Notes under the pieces: generated by a model
What the model was told of the DNA's origin: nothing
The model's database searches: none
The model's input: the letters and a program-made list of their open reading frames with translations, nothing else
Program-made: the position numbers and the translations under genes
In this document: piece by piece, positions 50,762 through 59,149 of the stretch
Layout: the number at the start of each line of letters is the position of its first letter
Position numbering within the stretch: the first letter of the stretch is position 1
Source of the DNA: Methylobacterium sp. J-068
GTDB taxonomy: Bacteria > Pseudomonadota > Alphaproteobacteria > Rhizobiales > Beijerinckiaceae
Direction: 5' to 3'
DNA length: 64,000 nt
NCBI RefSeq assembly: GCF_022829445.1
Contig: NZ_JAKSXY010000095.1
Span: forward strand, 124,001 to 188,000

Positions 50762-52150
50762 CTACTGCGTGAGCTGCGTGTCGCCGGAGCTCGGACCGAC
50801 GCCCTTCGGAACCGGGATGTCGGTACTGCTGTAGCGGGCGTTGAGGATGAGGTTGGGGCCGTCGTAGAGGGTGATCATCCGCGCCACGATGACCGTGTAG
50901 TCGGACTGGTCCGCGACGGGCTTCGAGGAATCGATGATCAGGCGCCCGACGGGCAGGTAGATGGTGCCCAGCAGCGTGCGCGCGTTGTCGCTGATGATCC
51001 GGTACTCGCGCGCCGCGATCAATCCGCCCGGCGCCGGCTTCGCCAGGCCCTTCCCGTCGAGCGGCAGCAGGGACGGCAGGGGCGGCGGCGCGTTGCGGTC
51101 CTCGAAGAGCAGCAGGCCCGACATGATGCCGTCCCGGGGCGCGGTGAGGCTGATGACGCTCTTCTGGTCGAACAGCACGCCGCCGCGCACGCCCGTGAAG
51201 TAGAAGCCGGTGTTGACCCCCGTGAGGCTGGCGTGCTTGTCGACGACCAGGGGGCCGTCCTTCATGATGTAGACGCCCGGTTCCAGAGTGACGCGGGCGC
51301 CCTTCGTGATGTGCAGGCCCCCGCAATACGTGCCCGGCCGGAGGGTGACGTTGCCGCTGACGACGACCGCCCCGTAGAGGAGATTGTCGAGGCCATCGAT
51401 CAGCTTCTTGGGGTTGAGCAGCATGCCGAGCAGGTTGATGCAGGATTCGGGGGTGGGGCCCTGCCGGTCGGCGAGGGGATCGCGCAGGGGCGGGCAGCCG
51501 GTGGCCGGCGGCGGCGTGAAGTTGGCGCCCGAGCCGGCGTAGCCGCCCGCCGAGCAGATCGAGAGGGCGGAGGCGACGGCCGCATTCTCCCCCTGGATGC
51601 CGGCCGGGTGCAGGGAATTCGAGTAGAGCGAGCAGTCCGAGGCGGTGATCCGGGCCGCGCTCTCGAGGTGGAACGCGCCGATCGAGAGCGCGTCGAGGGC
51701 GAGCAGGCACAGGCGCGTGGTCCCGGCGAGCTTGGCCGTGGATTGCACGCTCACGGCCACGCTCGGCATGTTGATGAGCTTGCCCAGGGAGAGGGGCACC
51801 TCCTCGGAGATCGTGACCTGGACGCCCGAATGGGTGCCGACCACCTGGGCCTTGATCAGCATCGTCCCGGGATTGGGGCTGCGCGCCTGGGCGCGGGCCA
51901 TGGCTTCCGCGGTGCGGATCGCCGCCACGTCGTCGGCATTGGCGAGCTTGAACTGGTTGACCCCCGCGATGCTGGCGGTGTCGGCCGAGCGCTGGAGTTC
52001 GGCCCGGCGCTTGACCAGGGAGGCATACTCGATCGCCGCCGCGCTCAGGCCCATCAGGACCGGCATCATCAGGGCGAACAGCACGAGCACGCCGCCGCTC
52101 CTGTCCTGGCGGAATCGAGCCATGCCTGCGCGTGCCGGGGAGGTCATCAT
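50762..52150 (-). CDS. TadG-like protein (Flp pilus assembly TadG N-terminus), 462 aa
   Basis: FRQDRSGGVLVLFALMMPVL then MGLSAAAIEYASLVKRRAEL is the TadG N-terminal membrane anchor plus helix. LQRSADTASIAGVNQFKLAN follows, as in DUF2134/Tad proteins. The large secreted part has repeated beta-strand patterns (VVVSGNVTLRPGTYCGGLHI; ARVTLEPGVYIMKDGPLVVD) that suggest a beta-helix. ATG 52150 is the likely start; the open frame extends to 52,231. Converges with the TadE-like pair. Surface or envelope structural role inferred. Confidence 0.82.
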   Translation of the reverse strand: MMTSPARAGMARFRQDRSGGVLVLFALMMPVLMGLSAAAIEYASLVKRRAELQRSADTASIAGVNQFKLANADDVAAIRTAEAMARAQARSPNPGTMLIKAQVVGTHSGVQVTISEEVPLSLGKLINMPSVAVSVQSTAKLAGTTRLCLLALDALSIGAFHLESAARITASDCSLYSNSLHPAGIQGENAAVASALSICSAGGYAGSGANFTPPPATGCPPLRDPLADRQGPTPESCINLLGMLLNPKKLIDGLDNLLYGAVVVSGNVTLRPGTYCGGLHITKGARVTLEPGVYIMKDGPLVVDKHASLTGVNTGFYFTGVRGGVLFDQKSVISLTAPRDGIMSGLLLFEDRNAPPPLPSLLPLDGKGLAKPAPGGLIAAREYRIISDNARTLLGTIYLPVGRLIIDSSKPVADQSDYTVIVARMITLYDGPNLILNARYSSTDIPVPKGVGPSSGDTQLTQ

Positions 52151-52240
52151 GGTTTCGTCGTGGCAGACAGTCTTATCGATTCCATGAAGCGGAGAGGGAC
52201 GGGGAATGTCCTGGATATGTTCGCTCAACAAAGGCTTAAG

Positions 52241-52319
52241 AGTGCCTCACAAAACTCCCGACCACCGCCGATCCTCACTCTGGGCACGGCAGCGCAGCGG
52301 GAGTTTTGTGAGAGACACT
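52241..52319. repeat. long inverted repeat (15-bp perfect arms plus 4-bp outer arms)
   Basis: CTCACAAAACTCCCG (52246-52260) and its exact reverse complement (52298-52312) are separated by 37 bp. Outer AGTG/CACT arms at 52241-52244 and 52316-52319 extend it. It lies in the 400-bp divergent gap between the TadG-like gene and the topoisomerase. Could be a regulatory hairpin, a strong operator or a miniature mobile-element remnant; no other gene is seen in this gap. Confidence 0.6.
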
Positions 52320-52550
52320 GAGACGCCCGTGCGGCTTGTCGCGGGCGAGATTTATACTTTTCGTTGCATGGCGGGCTCCGATGCGGCGGCGCGACGCGGA
52401 CCGAACCGGCCGATGCCCCGGCCCGGCCGACGGAACCGACCTCGTTCATCCTCCCGCTCGTCAGCCCCTTGTCAGGCCCGCCGCCCTCCCCTCATATGAG
52501 AACAGAGTGGGAACCGACGTGACGATCCGGGCGCAAGGCGAGAGACAGGG

Positions 52551-54998
52551 ATGGATGCGCGGGAGAGCACGGTCATGACCTCCGGCGCCGCTCGCCCGGG
52601 CCGCACGCTGTTCTTCTTCGAGAAACCCTCGGCGATGCGCCAGCTCCAGCGCTTCTTCCGCTCGCCCGCCACGGTCTGCGTCGCGGCCGAGGGCCACCTG
52701 CTCGCCGCCGAGGAGCCCGGGAAGATCCGGCCCGAATGGAAGCCCTGGCACTTCGAGACCCTGCCCATCGTGCTCGACACCATCCCGGTCCGCTGCGGCA
52801 CCAACCGCTCGGGCCAGTCCCATTCGGGCCGGATCGCCGCCATCGCGGCGGCCCTGCGGGGGGTCGAGCGCGTCATCATCGCCACCGATCCGGGACGCGA
52901 GGGCTCGATGATCGCCTGGGAGGTGCTGGAGCATCTCGGCTGGCGCGGGCGCGTGGACCGCCTGAAGCTCGGGGCGCTCGACGACGTCTCGATCCGCCGC
53001 GCCTTCGCCGCCCTGGCGCGGGAGCCGGATTCCGGCGCGCGCGACTACGCGGCCTACCTGGAGGCGCTCTGCCGCCAGTACGAGGATTATCATCTCGGCC
53101 TGAACGGCACGCGGGCCATCTCCCTGCGCCTGCGCCCGCCGGCCTTCCGCGAGCCCTGGCGCTTCGGCGGCGTGCAGTCACCGACGCTGGCGATTCTCGC
53201 CGACCTCGAGGCGCGCATCCGTTCGTTCGTGCCGCAGGACTTCTTCAAGGTCGCGCTGCATGCCGAGACCGGCACGGGCGGCGCCCTGACCCTGTGGCAC
53301 ATGCCCAAAGAGCGGATCTTCGAGCGCGCGGCGGCCGAGACGATCCGGGCGGCGGCCGCCGCCTGGTCCGGGCCGCTGGCGGTGGAGCAGCGCGACGTGC
53401 GGCGCGCGCCCCCGCGCCTGTTCTCGAAGGACACCCTGGCGCGGCGCTGCGCGAAGCGCTTCGGCTGGGACCCGCAGCACACCGCCCGCCTCGCCCAGGA
53501 TCTCTACGACCAGGGCTATCTCAGCTACCCGCGCACGGAATCCGAGTCTCTGCCCGAGGGCCAGGCCGGGGACGCCGCCGCCGTGCTGGCCGCCATCGGA
53601 ACCGTGATCGCCGAACTGAGCGCCCTCGTGCCGCCGGACGGGCCGGTGATCCGGCGCGGCGCCCGGGGGCACTACGTCAAGGATCCGGGCGAGCACCACG
53701 CCATCGTGCCCCTGCGCAAGGTGCCCGAGCGCGGCCGGCTCGACGCCGATCAGGCCCGGCTCTGGGACCTCGTGGCGAAGGCCTACGCCGCCGCCCACCT
53801 GCCCGACGGGATCGATGCCCGCACCGCCGTGACGGCGGAGGTGGCGACGCCGCTCGGTCCCAAACGCTTCGCCGTCACCGGCCGCGTCGTCCGGGTGCCG
53901 GGCTGGCGCGCGCTCTACGGCGCCGAGGCGGAGGCCGAGCCGGACGTCGTTCCCGGAAAGGCGAAGCCGGAGGACGAGGCCAGCGTCGCCCGCCTGCCGC
54001 GCGTGAGCGACGGCGAGGCGGCTACGGCCACGGGCGCCGAGATCGCCGAGGCGGTGACCGAGCCCCCCCGGCGCATCACCCGGGGCGAATTGCCGGTCGT
54101 GATGGGGCGCCTGATCGATCAGGTCGAGGACCCCGTGGCCCGGCGCGCCCTGGAGAATCCCGTCAACCCGAACGAGCCGAAGGGGCTCGGCACGGCGGCG
54201 ACCCGCGACACGATCCTGCCCAAGCTCCTGAAGAGCCACTACGTCAGCCTCGCGGACGGCAAGGACCCGGCGATCGCGGTGACCGAGGTCGGGCTCGCCT
54301 TCATCGGGGCGGTGCGGCGGGTCTTTCCGGCCTATGGCGACCCCGTGGGGCGGGCGATGTTCGAGGCGGATCTGGCCGAGATCGGCCGGGCCACCACGCG
54401 CGACGAGGCGCGCGCGCGGGCGCAGGCTTTCCGGGAGCGCACCCGCGCGCGGCTCGACGCGCTGATCGCCGCGATCGGCCGGGCGGAGGCGGTCAGCCTC
54501 GATCCCGACGCGATCCCGCCGAACCCGAATGCGCCGGGACGGGGCGGCGACCGGGCGCCGACGCCGGCGATGATCGCCTTCGCGGTGTCGCTGGCCGCGC
54601 GCAAGGGGGTCGCGCTGCCGCGCGGATGCAGGAGCAGCCTCGTTCGCTGCCGCGCCTTCCTGGACGCCCATGCGGGACCGCGCGCCCCTGGCGATGCCGC
54701 CGCTGTCCGGGGCGCCGCGCGGCCGCCGAGCGCGGCCATGCTGGCCTATGCGCGTCGCCTCGCCGCGGAGCGTGGGCTCGCATGCCCGCCGGAGATCGAG
54801 ACGCGGTTCGATGTCTGCCGTGAATTCCTGGACGCCCATGCGGCGCCGAAGGCCTCGGATTCCGTCGAGGCCGCGGGCATTGCGGAGGCCGGCCGCCTCG
54901 CGCGCGCCGCGGGCAGGGCGCGGTCCGTCAAGGCGGACGCTCCCAAGCCGCGGCGGCGCAAGGCCGGGCGCCAGCTCCGGCGCGCGTCCACGTCGTGA
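52551..54998 (+). CDS. type IA DNA topoisomerase (TopB-like) with duplicated C-terminal module, 815 aa
   Basis: Relaxes or decatenates DNA by single-strand passage. The toprim domain carries TLFFFEKPSAMRQLQRFF (catalytic Glu) and IIATDPGREGSMIAWEVLEH. The active-site Tyr is Y326 in YLSYPRTESESLP. The cleavage/gate region includes EHHAIVPLRKVPERG and PKGLGTAATRDTILPKLLKS. The C-terminus has two copies of a ~38-residue unit (PTPAMIAFAVSLAARKGVAL...FLDAH and PSAAMLAYARRLAAERGLAC...FLDAH) and a basic tail. Zn fingers are not seen. ATG 52551 is used; ATG 52575 is possible. It is not the housekeeping TopA by architecture. Confidence 0.9.
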   Translation: MDARESTVMTSGAARPGRTLFFFEKPSAMRQLQRFFRSPATVCVAAEGHLLAAEEPGKIRPEWKPWHFETLPIVLDTIPVRCGTNRSGQSHSGRIAAIAAALRGVERVIIATDPGREGSMIAWEVLEHLGWRGRVDRLKLGALDDVSIRRAFAALAREPDSGARDYAAYLEALCRQYEDYHLGLNGTRAISLRLRPPAFREPWRFGGVQSPTLAILADLEARIRSFVPQDFFKVALHAETGTGGALTLWHMPKERIFERAAAETIRAAAAAWSGPLAVEQRDVRRAPPRLFSKDTLARRCAKRFGWDPQHTARLAQDLYDQGYLSYPRTESESLPEGQAGDAAAVLAAIGTVIAELSALVPPDGPVIRRGARGHYVKDPGEHHAIVPLRKVPERGRLDADQARLWDLVAKAYAAAHLPDGIDARTAVTAEVATPLGPKRFAVTGRVVRVPGWRALYGAEAEAEPDVVPGKAKPEDEASVARLPRVSDGEAATATGAEIAEAVTEPPRRITRGELPVVMGRLIDQVEDPVARRALENPVNPNEPKGLGTAATRDTILPKLLKSHYVSLADGKDPAIAVTEVGLAFIGAVRRVFPAYGDPVGRAMFEADLAEIGRATTRDEARARAQAFRERTRARLDALIAAIGRAEAVSLDPDAIPPNPNAPGRGGDRAPTPAMIAFAVSLAARKGVALPRGCRSSLVRCRAFLDAHAGPRAPGDAAAVRGAARPPSAAMLAYARRLAAERGLACPPEIETRFDVCREFLDAHAAPKASDSVEAAGIAEAGRLARAAGRARSVKADAPKPRRRKAGRQLRRASTS

Positions 54999-55040
54999 TC
55001 GGGGGATCCCGGGCGAGTGACGCGCTCGGGTCGGCCCGTG

Positions 55041-55169
55041 TCAGGTGGCGGCGGGACGGCCGCGGAAGAGGCCGCCGAAGCTTTGGAACGGCAGCCAGAG
55101 AAGTTTGAGGAACGCCCGGATCGTCAGGACGGCGGCGACGGTGAAGAGCGCCAGCAGCGTTTTGATCAT
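55041..55169 (-). CDS. small membrane protein, 42 aa
   Basis: ATG 55169 is preceded by AAGGAG at the ideal distance (7 nt). The frame reads MIKTLLALFTVAAVLTIRAF then LKLLWLPFQSFGGLFRGRPA: one membrane helix, an amphipathic stretch and a basic end. The Shine-Dalgarno sequence and membrane pattern make it credible despite its size. Converges with the topoisomerase gene. Function unknown. Confidence 0.65.
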   Translation of the reverse strand: MIKTLLALFTVAAVLTIRAFLKLLWLPFQSFGGLFRGRPAAT

Positions 55170-55651
55170 GGATCAGGCTCCTTTCCAAGAACCGGTCGGC
55201 CTCTGCTTGCGGCAGGAGCACCGGTCTCGACCAATGGGCTCGGAGAACAGGGCGGGATTAAGGACGCGCTCGGGTGGATGGGCTTCGAATACGCTCCGCC
55301 GCAGCGGATTTCGTCGAAACGCATTCTCCCGAACCTGTCCTCACCGCGCTCCCGGCCTCGCGTCGTTTCTCCCGATCCGGCCGGACGGCAGGGCCGCCGA
55401 CGGGACGGGCGGAGGCTGAGGCCGGATTGGTTAACAAATTCTTTGACGCGCGCGCCGGGCGGATTCGGATGCGGGGGCCTGTCATGCCCGATCCGGCAAT
55501 CCTTCCGGAGATGGCGGATCCCGGCTTTTCTCGAGCGGACGCGGTATCGGTCTCGTCCGGCGCGATCCCGGCCCTACCTGCCCGTCGAGCGGCACGATCC
55601 TGGCCAGGGGCGGGCGTGAACCTTCGAACCCGACGCGCAGCGAGGCGGCCC
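55170..55651. other. 482-bp region with no supported gene
   Basis: The arginase frame is open from 55,274, but the part before 55,652 is Arg/Pro-rich with no start context. This region should contain the divergent promoters of the small membrane gene and the arginase gene. Confidence 0.35.
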
Positions 55652-56626
55652 ATGATTCCGGAGGGCAAGACTCCTGAGGGCGTGGTCCATCCGCCCATGA
55701 CGACCCCGCGCGTCACCCTCATCGGTGTCCGCATCCAGGAGGGCGCCGGGCGCCTCGGCTGCGACATGGGGCCGAGCGCCTACCGGGCGGCGGGCCTGGC
55801 CGAGACCCTGTCCGGCCTCGGCCTCGAGATCGTCGATGCGGGCGACTTGGTTCCACGCCCGCACGTCGCGCGCGCCCATCCCAACGGGGCGCTGCGCCAT
55901 CTCGGCGCCGTCGCGGCCTGGACGGAGGTGCTCGCCGAGGCGGCCCACGCGGCGAGCGGCACGGGTATCCCGATCTTCCTCGGCGGCGATCACAGCCTGT
56001 CGGCGGGCACGCTCTCGGGCCTCGGACGGCGGGCGGCCGAGGAGGGCCGGCCGCTCTTCGTGCTCTGGCTCGACGCGCACGCGGATTTCCACACCCTCGA
56101 CAGCAGCACGAGCGGAAACCTGCACGGCGTGCCGCTGGCCTACGCCACCGGGCTTGCGGGCTTCGACGGCTACCTGCCGGCCCTGGCCGCGCCCGTCGAT
56201 CCTGCCCATGTCTGCCTGATGGGCACCCGCAGCCTCGACCCGGCGGAACGGATCGCGGTGCGCGAGGCCGGCGTTCTGGTCCACGACATGCGCGCCATCG
56301 ACGAGTCCGGCGTCGCCGCCCCCCTGCGGGCTTTCCTCCGCCGCGTCGCGGCGGCGGGCGGGCGCCTGCACGTGAGCCTCGACGTCGATTTCCTCGACCC
56401 CGGCATCGCCCCCGCCGTCGGCACCACGGTGCCGGGGGGCGCCACCTTCCGCGAGGCGCACCTGATCATGGAGATGCTGCACGATTCCGGCCTCGTCGGC
56501 AGCCTCGACCTCGTCGAACTCAACCCCTTCCTCGACGAGCGCGGGCGCACCGCGCACCTCATGGTCGACCTCGCCGCCAGCCTCATGGGCCGGCGCGTCC
56601 TCGACCGGCCGACGCAGAGCTATTGA
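55652..56626 (+). CDS. rocF: arginase
   Basis: Hydrolyses arginine to ornithine and urea with a binuclear Mn centre; 324 aa, close to family size. Metal ligands are seen in IFLGGDHSLSAGTLS (His), LWLDAHADFHTLDSS (Asp-x-His-x-Asp) and LHVSLDVDFLDPGIAP (Asp-x-Asp). GNLHGVPLAYATG and VELNPFLDERGRTAHLMVDL complete the family pattern. ATG 55652 has GAGG upstream; ATG 55697 (MTTPRVTLIG) is a shorter option. It stands alone with no ornithine-cycle neighbours. Confidence 0.94.
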   Translation: MIPEGKTPEGVVHPPMTTPRVTLIGVRIQEGAGRLGCDMGPSAYRAAGLAETLSGLGLEIVDAGDLVPRPHVARAHPNGALRHLGAVAAWTEVLAEAAHAASGTGIPIFLGGDHSLSAGTLSGLGRRAAEEGRPLFVLWLDAHADFHTLDSSTSGNLHGVPLAYATGLAGFDGYLPALAAPVDPAHVCLMGTRSLDPAERIAVREAGVLVHDMRAIDESGVAAPLRAFLRRVAAAGGRLHVSLDVDFLDPGIAPAVGTTVPGGATFREAHLIMEMLHDSGLVGSLDLVELNPFLDERGRTAHLMVDLAASLMGRRVLDRPTQSY

Positions 56627-56833
56627 GGGAGTGGCAGGACGAGGCGCGGGCATTGTTTCGGATCGCGCGCTGAAATCCGTTCCGGCGGCGTGCGATTCAA
56701 GCAACACGGAGACGAGGCTTCGGTTGCGGGCGGTCGAAGGTTAGGATTTCTATCAAGATCATCCTCAGATTGTATCACAACCGATCGAAAATGTGAGGAT
56801 TTCGTAATTCATCTTCCCCTATATCCCGTCGGG

Positions 56834-58087
56834 ATGATCAGGCACGTGACTTCACGAGACGACGCGATGGCGCGCGCGGCGCGGATCGACGACGAGCGGC
56901 TGGCCGCCCTCGATCGTTACGACATCCTCGACACGCCGCAGGAGGAGGGTTTCGACCGCATCACCCGCCTGACCCGCCGGATCCTCGACGTGCCGATGTC
57001 GACGATCGCGCTGATCGACGGGCATCGGCAATGGTTCAAGTCCCGCTCGGGCGTCGAGGCCTGCGAGACGCCGCGGGGGCCCGCCCTGTGCAATCTCGCG
57101 ATGCACGAGCCGTGCGCCCTCGTCGTGCCGGATGCCCGCGCGGATGCCCGCTTCTCCGATAATCCCTTCGTCCTCGGCTCGCCCCATATCCGCTTCTATG
57201 CCGGCGTTCCCCTGCGCACCCCGCAGGGCCACAGCATCGGCACCCTGTGCGCCATGGACACCCGGCCGCGCCACCTGCCCGATGCCGACGTCGAGATCCT
57301 GGCCGACCTCTCGCATATCGTGATGAGCGAACTCGAACTGCGCCGCGTCGCCATGACGGACGCCCTCACCGGGACCCTGTCGCGGCGCGCCTTCCGCGAC
57401 GAGTGCGGCCGCAGCCTGTCCCTGGCGCTGCGGCACCGCCATCCGCTAAGCTGCATCATGCTGGATCTCGATCATTTCAAGGCGGTCAACGACGGGCACG
57501 GGCATCCCGTCGGCGACCGCGTCCTGGCGGAGATAGCCACGGCCTGCCGCACGGAATTGCGGGCCTCGGACGTCTTCGGGCGGCTGGGCGGCGAGGAGTT
57601 CGCCGTGCTCCTGCCCCATACCGACCTGGCCTCCGCGATGACCGTCGCCGGGAAGTTGCGGGCGGCCATCGCCCGGGTCGGCGTGCCGGTTCCGGGCGGT
57701 CTCCTTCGCGTCACCGCGAGCTTCGGCGTCGCGGTCCTCGACCCCGCGGCCGCCGACCTGGACGCGCTTCTGGAGAATGCCGACGCCGCGCTCTATGCCG
57801 CCAAGGCGGAGGGCCGGGACCGCTGCGTCGCGTGGCGGCCGGTGCCGCGGCCGCAGCAGGCGGTCCGTCGGCGGGTCCTGAAGGCGGGCCGGATCGCGTT
57901 CGACGACGGCCGCCCGGTCGTCGATTGCACGATCCGCAGCCTGTCCGACGAGGGCGCCGGCCTGTCGGTGTCCGGCACGGCCGGCCTGCCCGAGACGTTC
58001 ACGCTCGCCATCCCCGCCGACGGGGCCTCGCGCGCCTGCCGGATCGCGCTGAGGACCGACGGGCACCTCGACGTCGTGTTCGTCTGA
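56834..58087 (+). CDS. GAF-GGDEF-PilZ diguanylate cyclase, 417 aa
   Basis: Predicted to make cyclic-di-GMP. GAF domain (about 25-170: LDRYDILDTPQEEGFDRITR; QWFKSRSGVEACE; RFYAGVPLRTPQGHSIGTLC). GGDEF domain with intact GGEEF site (RLGGEEFAVLLPH) and DLDHFKAVNDGHGHPVGDR. The C-terminal ~85 residues look like a PilZ domain (RRRVLKAGRIAFDDG; DCTIRSLSDEGAGLSVSG), which could bind the product and give feedback. The start may be ATG 56834 or 56867. The GAF is close to that of the protein at 42164. Confidence 0.88.
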   Translation: MIRHVTSRDDAMARAARIDDERLAALDRYDILDTPQEEGFDRITRLTRRILDVPMSTIALIDGHRQWFKSRSGVEACETPRGPALCNLAMHEPCALVVPDARADARFSDNPFVLGSPHIRFYAGVPLRTPQGHSIGTLCAMDTRPRHLPDADVEILADLSHIVMSELELRRVAMTDALTGTLSRRAFRDECGRSLSLALRHRHPLSCIMLDLDHFKAVNDGHGHPVGDRVLAEIATACRTELRASDVFGRLGGEEFAVLLPHTDLASAMTVAGKLRAAIARVGVPVPGGLLRVTASFGVAVLDPAAADLDALLENADAALYAAKAEGRDRCVAWRPVPRPQQAVRRRVLKAGRIAFDDGRPVVDCTIRSLSDEGAGLSVSGTAGLPETFTLAIPADGASRACRIALRTDGHLDVVFV

Positions 58088-58127
58088 AATTCCCGCGCGC
58101 GGTCCGGCGCCGGCCCGCTCCGCCCGC

Positions 58128-58583
58128 TCAGGTGGGAGCCTCGGCGGAAGGCGCGTCGAGGCCGAGCAGCCGCGCGATGTCCGGGCCGGCCTCCCCGATG
58201 AGATCGGCCAGGGTGTAGCGGTCGAGCACGGCCAGGAAGGCGGCCATCGCGTCGTTCAGCATCCGCCGCAGGCGGCAGGCCGGCGTCACCGCGCAGCCGT
58301 TCCCGGTAAAGCACTCGGTCAGCGCGAAATCCTCCTCCGTTTCCCGGATCACGGCTCCGACCTGGATCTCGGCCGGGGGTCTGCCCAGGCGCAGGCCGCC
58401 CCCGCGGCCCCGCATCGTCCGGACCAGACCCAGGCGGCCCAAGCGATGCACCACCTTCGTCAGGTGACTCTCCGAGATGCGGAAGGCGCGGGCGATCTCG
58501 GCGGTCGAACTCCGCCGCCCGCCATTCACGCCGAGATACATCAGGATGCGCAGGGCGTAGTCGGAGTAGAGGGTCAGCCGCAT
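58128..58583 (-). CDS. nsrR: Rrf2-family regulator, NsrR-like (Fe-S cluster sensor)
   Basis: Winged-helix repressor, 151 aa: MRLTLYSDYALRILMYLGVN is the Rrf2 start, and ISESHLTKVVHRLGRLGLVR the recognition region. Three cluster cysteines are present: C91, C97 and C103 (CFTGNGCAVTPAC), nearly matching the NsrR spacing, so it probably senses nitric oxide through an Fe-S cluster. No nitric-oxide-detoxification gene is adjacent in this window, and the nearby sequence shows no obvious NsrR box. Converges with the GAF-GGDEF-PilZ gene. Confidence 0.85.
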   Translation of the reverse strand: MRLTLYSDYALRILMYLGVNGGRRSSTAEIARAFRISESHLTKVVHRLGRLGLVRTMRGRGGGLRLGRPPAEIQVGAVIRETEEDFALTECFTGNGCAVTPACRLRRMLNDAMAAFLAVLDRYTLADLIGEAGPDIARLLGLDAPSAEAPT

Positions 58584-59149
58584 GGGGATTGTACTCGGGC
58601 CAGAGGACGATCCCGTGAGATCGCGGCACGGTCCCGGAGGCTTGCCCCGACGCGCGCCGCGAGGCCGGACCGGCCTTCGATCCGACGCATCGTGCCCCGG
58701 GTCGTCGGGAGCGCTTGCGGAACACCGGCTTCCAGTTCGTGCGTCTCGTCGGAGGATCGATTTGACAAATTTCTAATTCAGCCGTTCAGATCCAGGCTAT
58801 AGTTGTATAGGTATAATGAATCGATAAGACGGGGCCGGTCCAGGGGCTGCGCGCGCCCGGACTGGTCTGGTCCGGACCGCCTGGCCCCCTCCGCCGGGAC
58901 GCCCGCTCCTCGGCGCTCGCCCGGCAGGATGGGACGGGATCGGCCCGGCGAGAAACCCGGGCGCCCGGGCCGTATCAAACAACGGCCAGCCCTCAGGTAC
59001 TGGTATGAGGTGTGGGCGCCCGCGGCCCGGCGCGTTGCAATCCCGCGTCAAACCCGCGACCCTGCGGCCCCTCGCCGGGCTTATGCCCGACCCCGTGTCC
59101 GGTCCCGGCCGGCGCCTCGGCCCGAGCGGGGCCGCCCAGAACAGAGACG
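58584..59149. other. 566-bp divergent intergenic region
   Basis: Between nsrR (minus) and yhaO (plus). A distinct AT-rich patch at 58,760-58,830 contains TTGACA (58762), a CTATA-GTTG-TATAG inverted repeat (58798-58811) and TATAAT (58812-58817), but these do not form a properly spaced promoter. The remaining ~300 bp are GC-rich and non-coding in character. Confidence 0.4.

Noticed and set aside
58762..58817. Promoter from TTGACA and TATAAT upstream of yhaO
   Set aside because: The two boxes are about 44 bp apart, far from the 16-18 bp needed.
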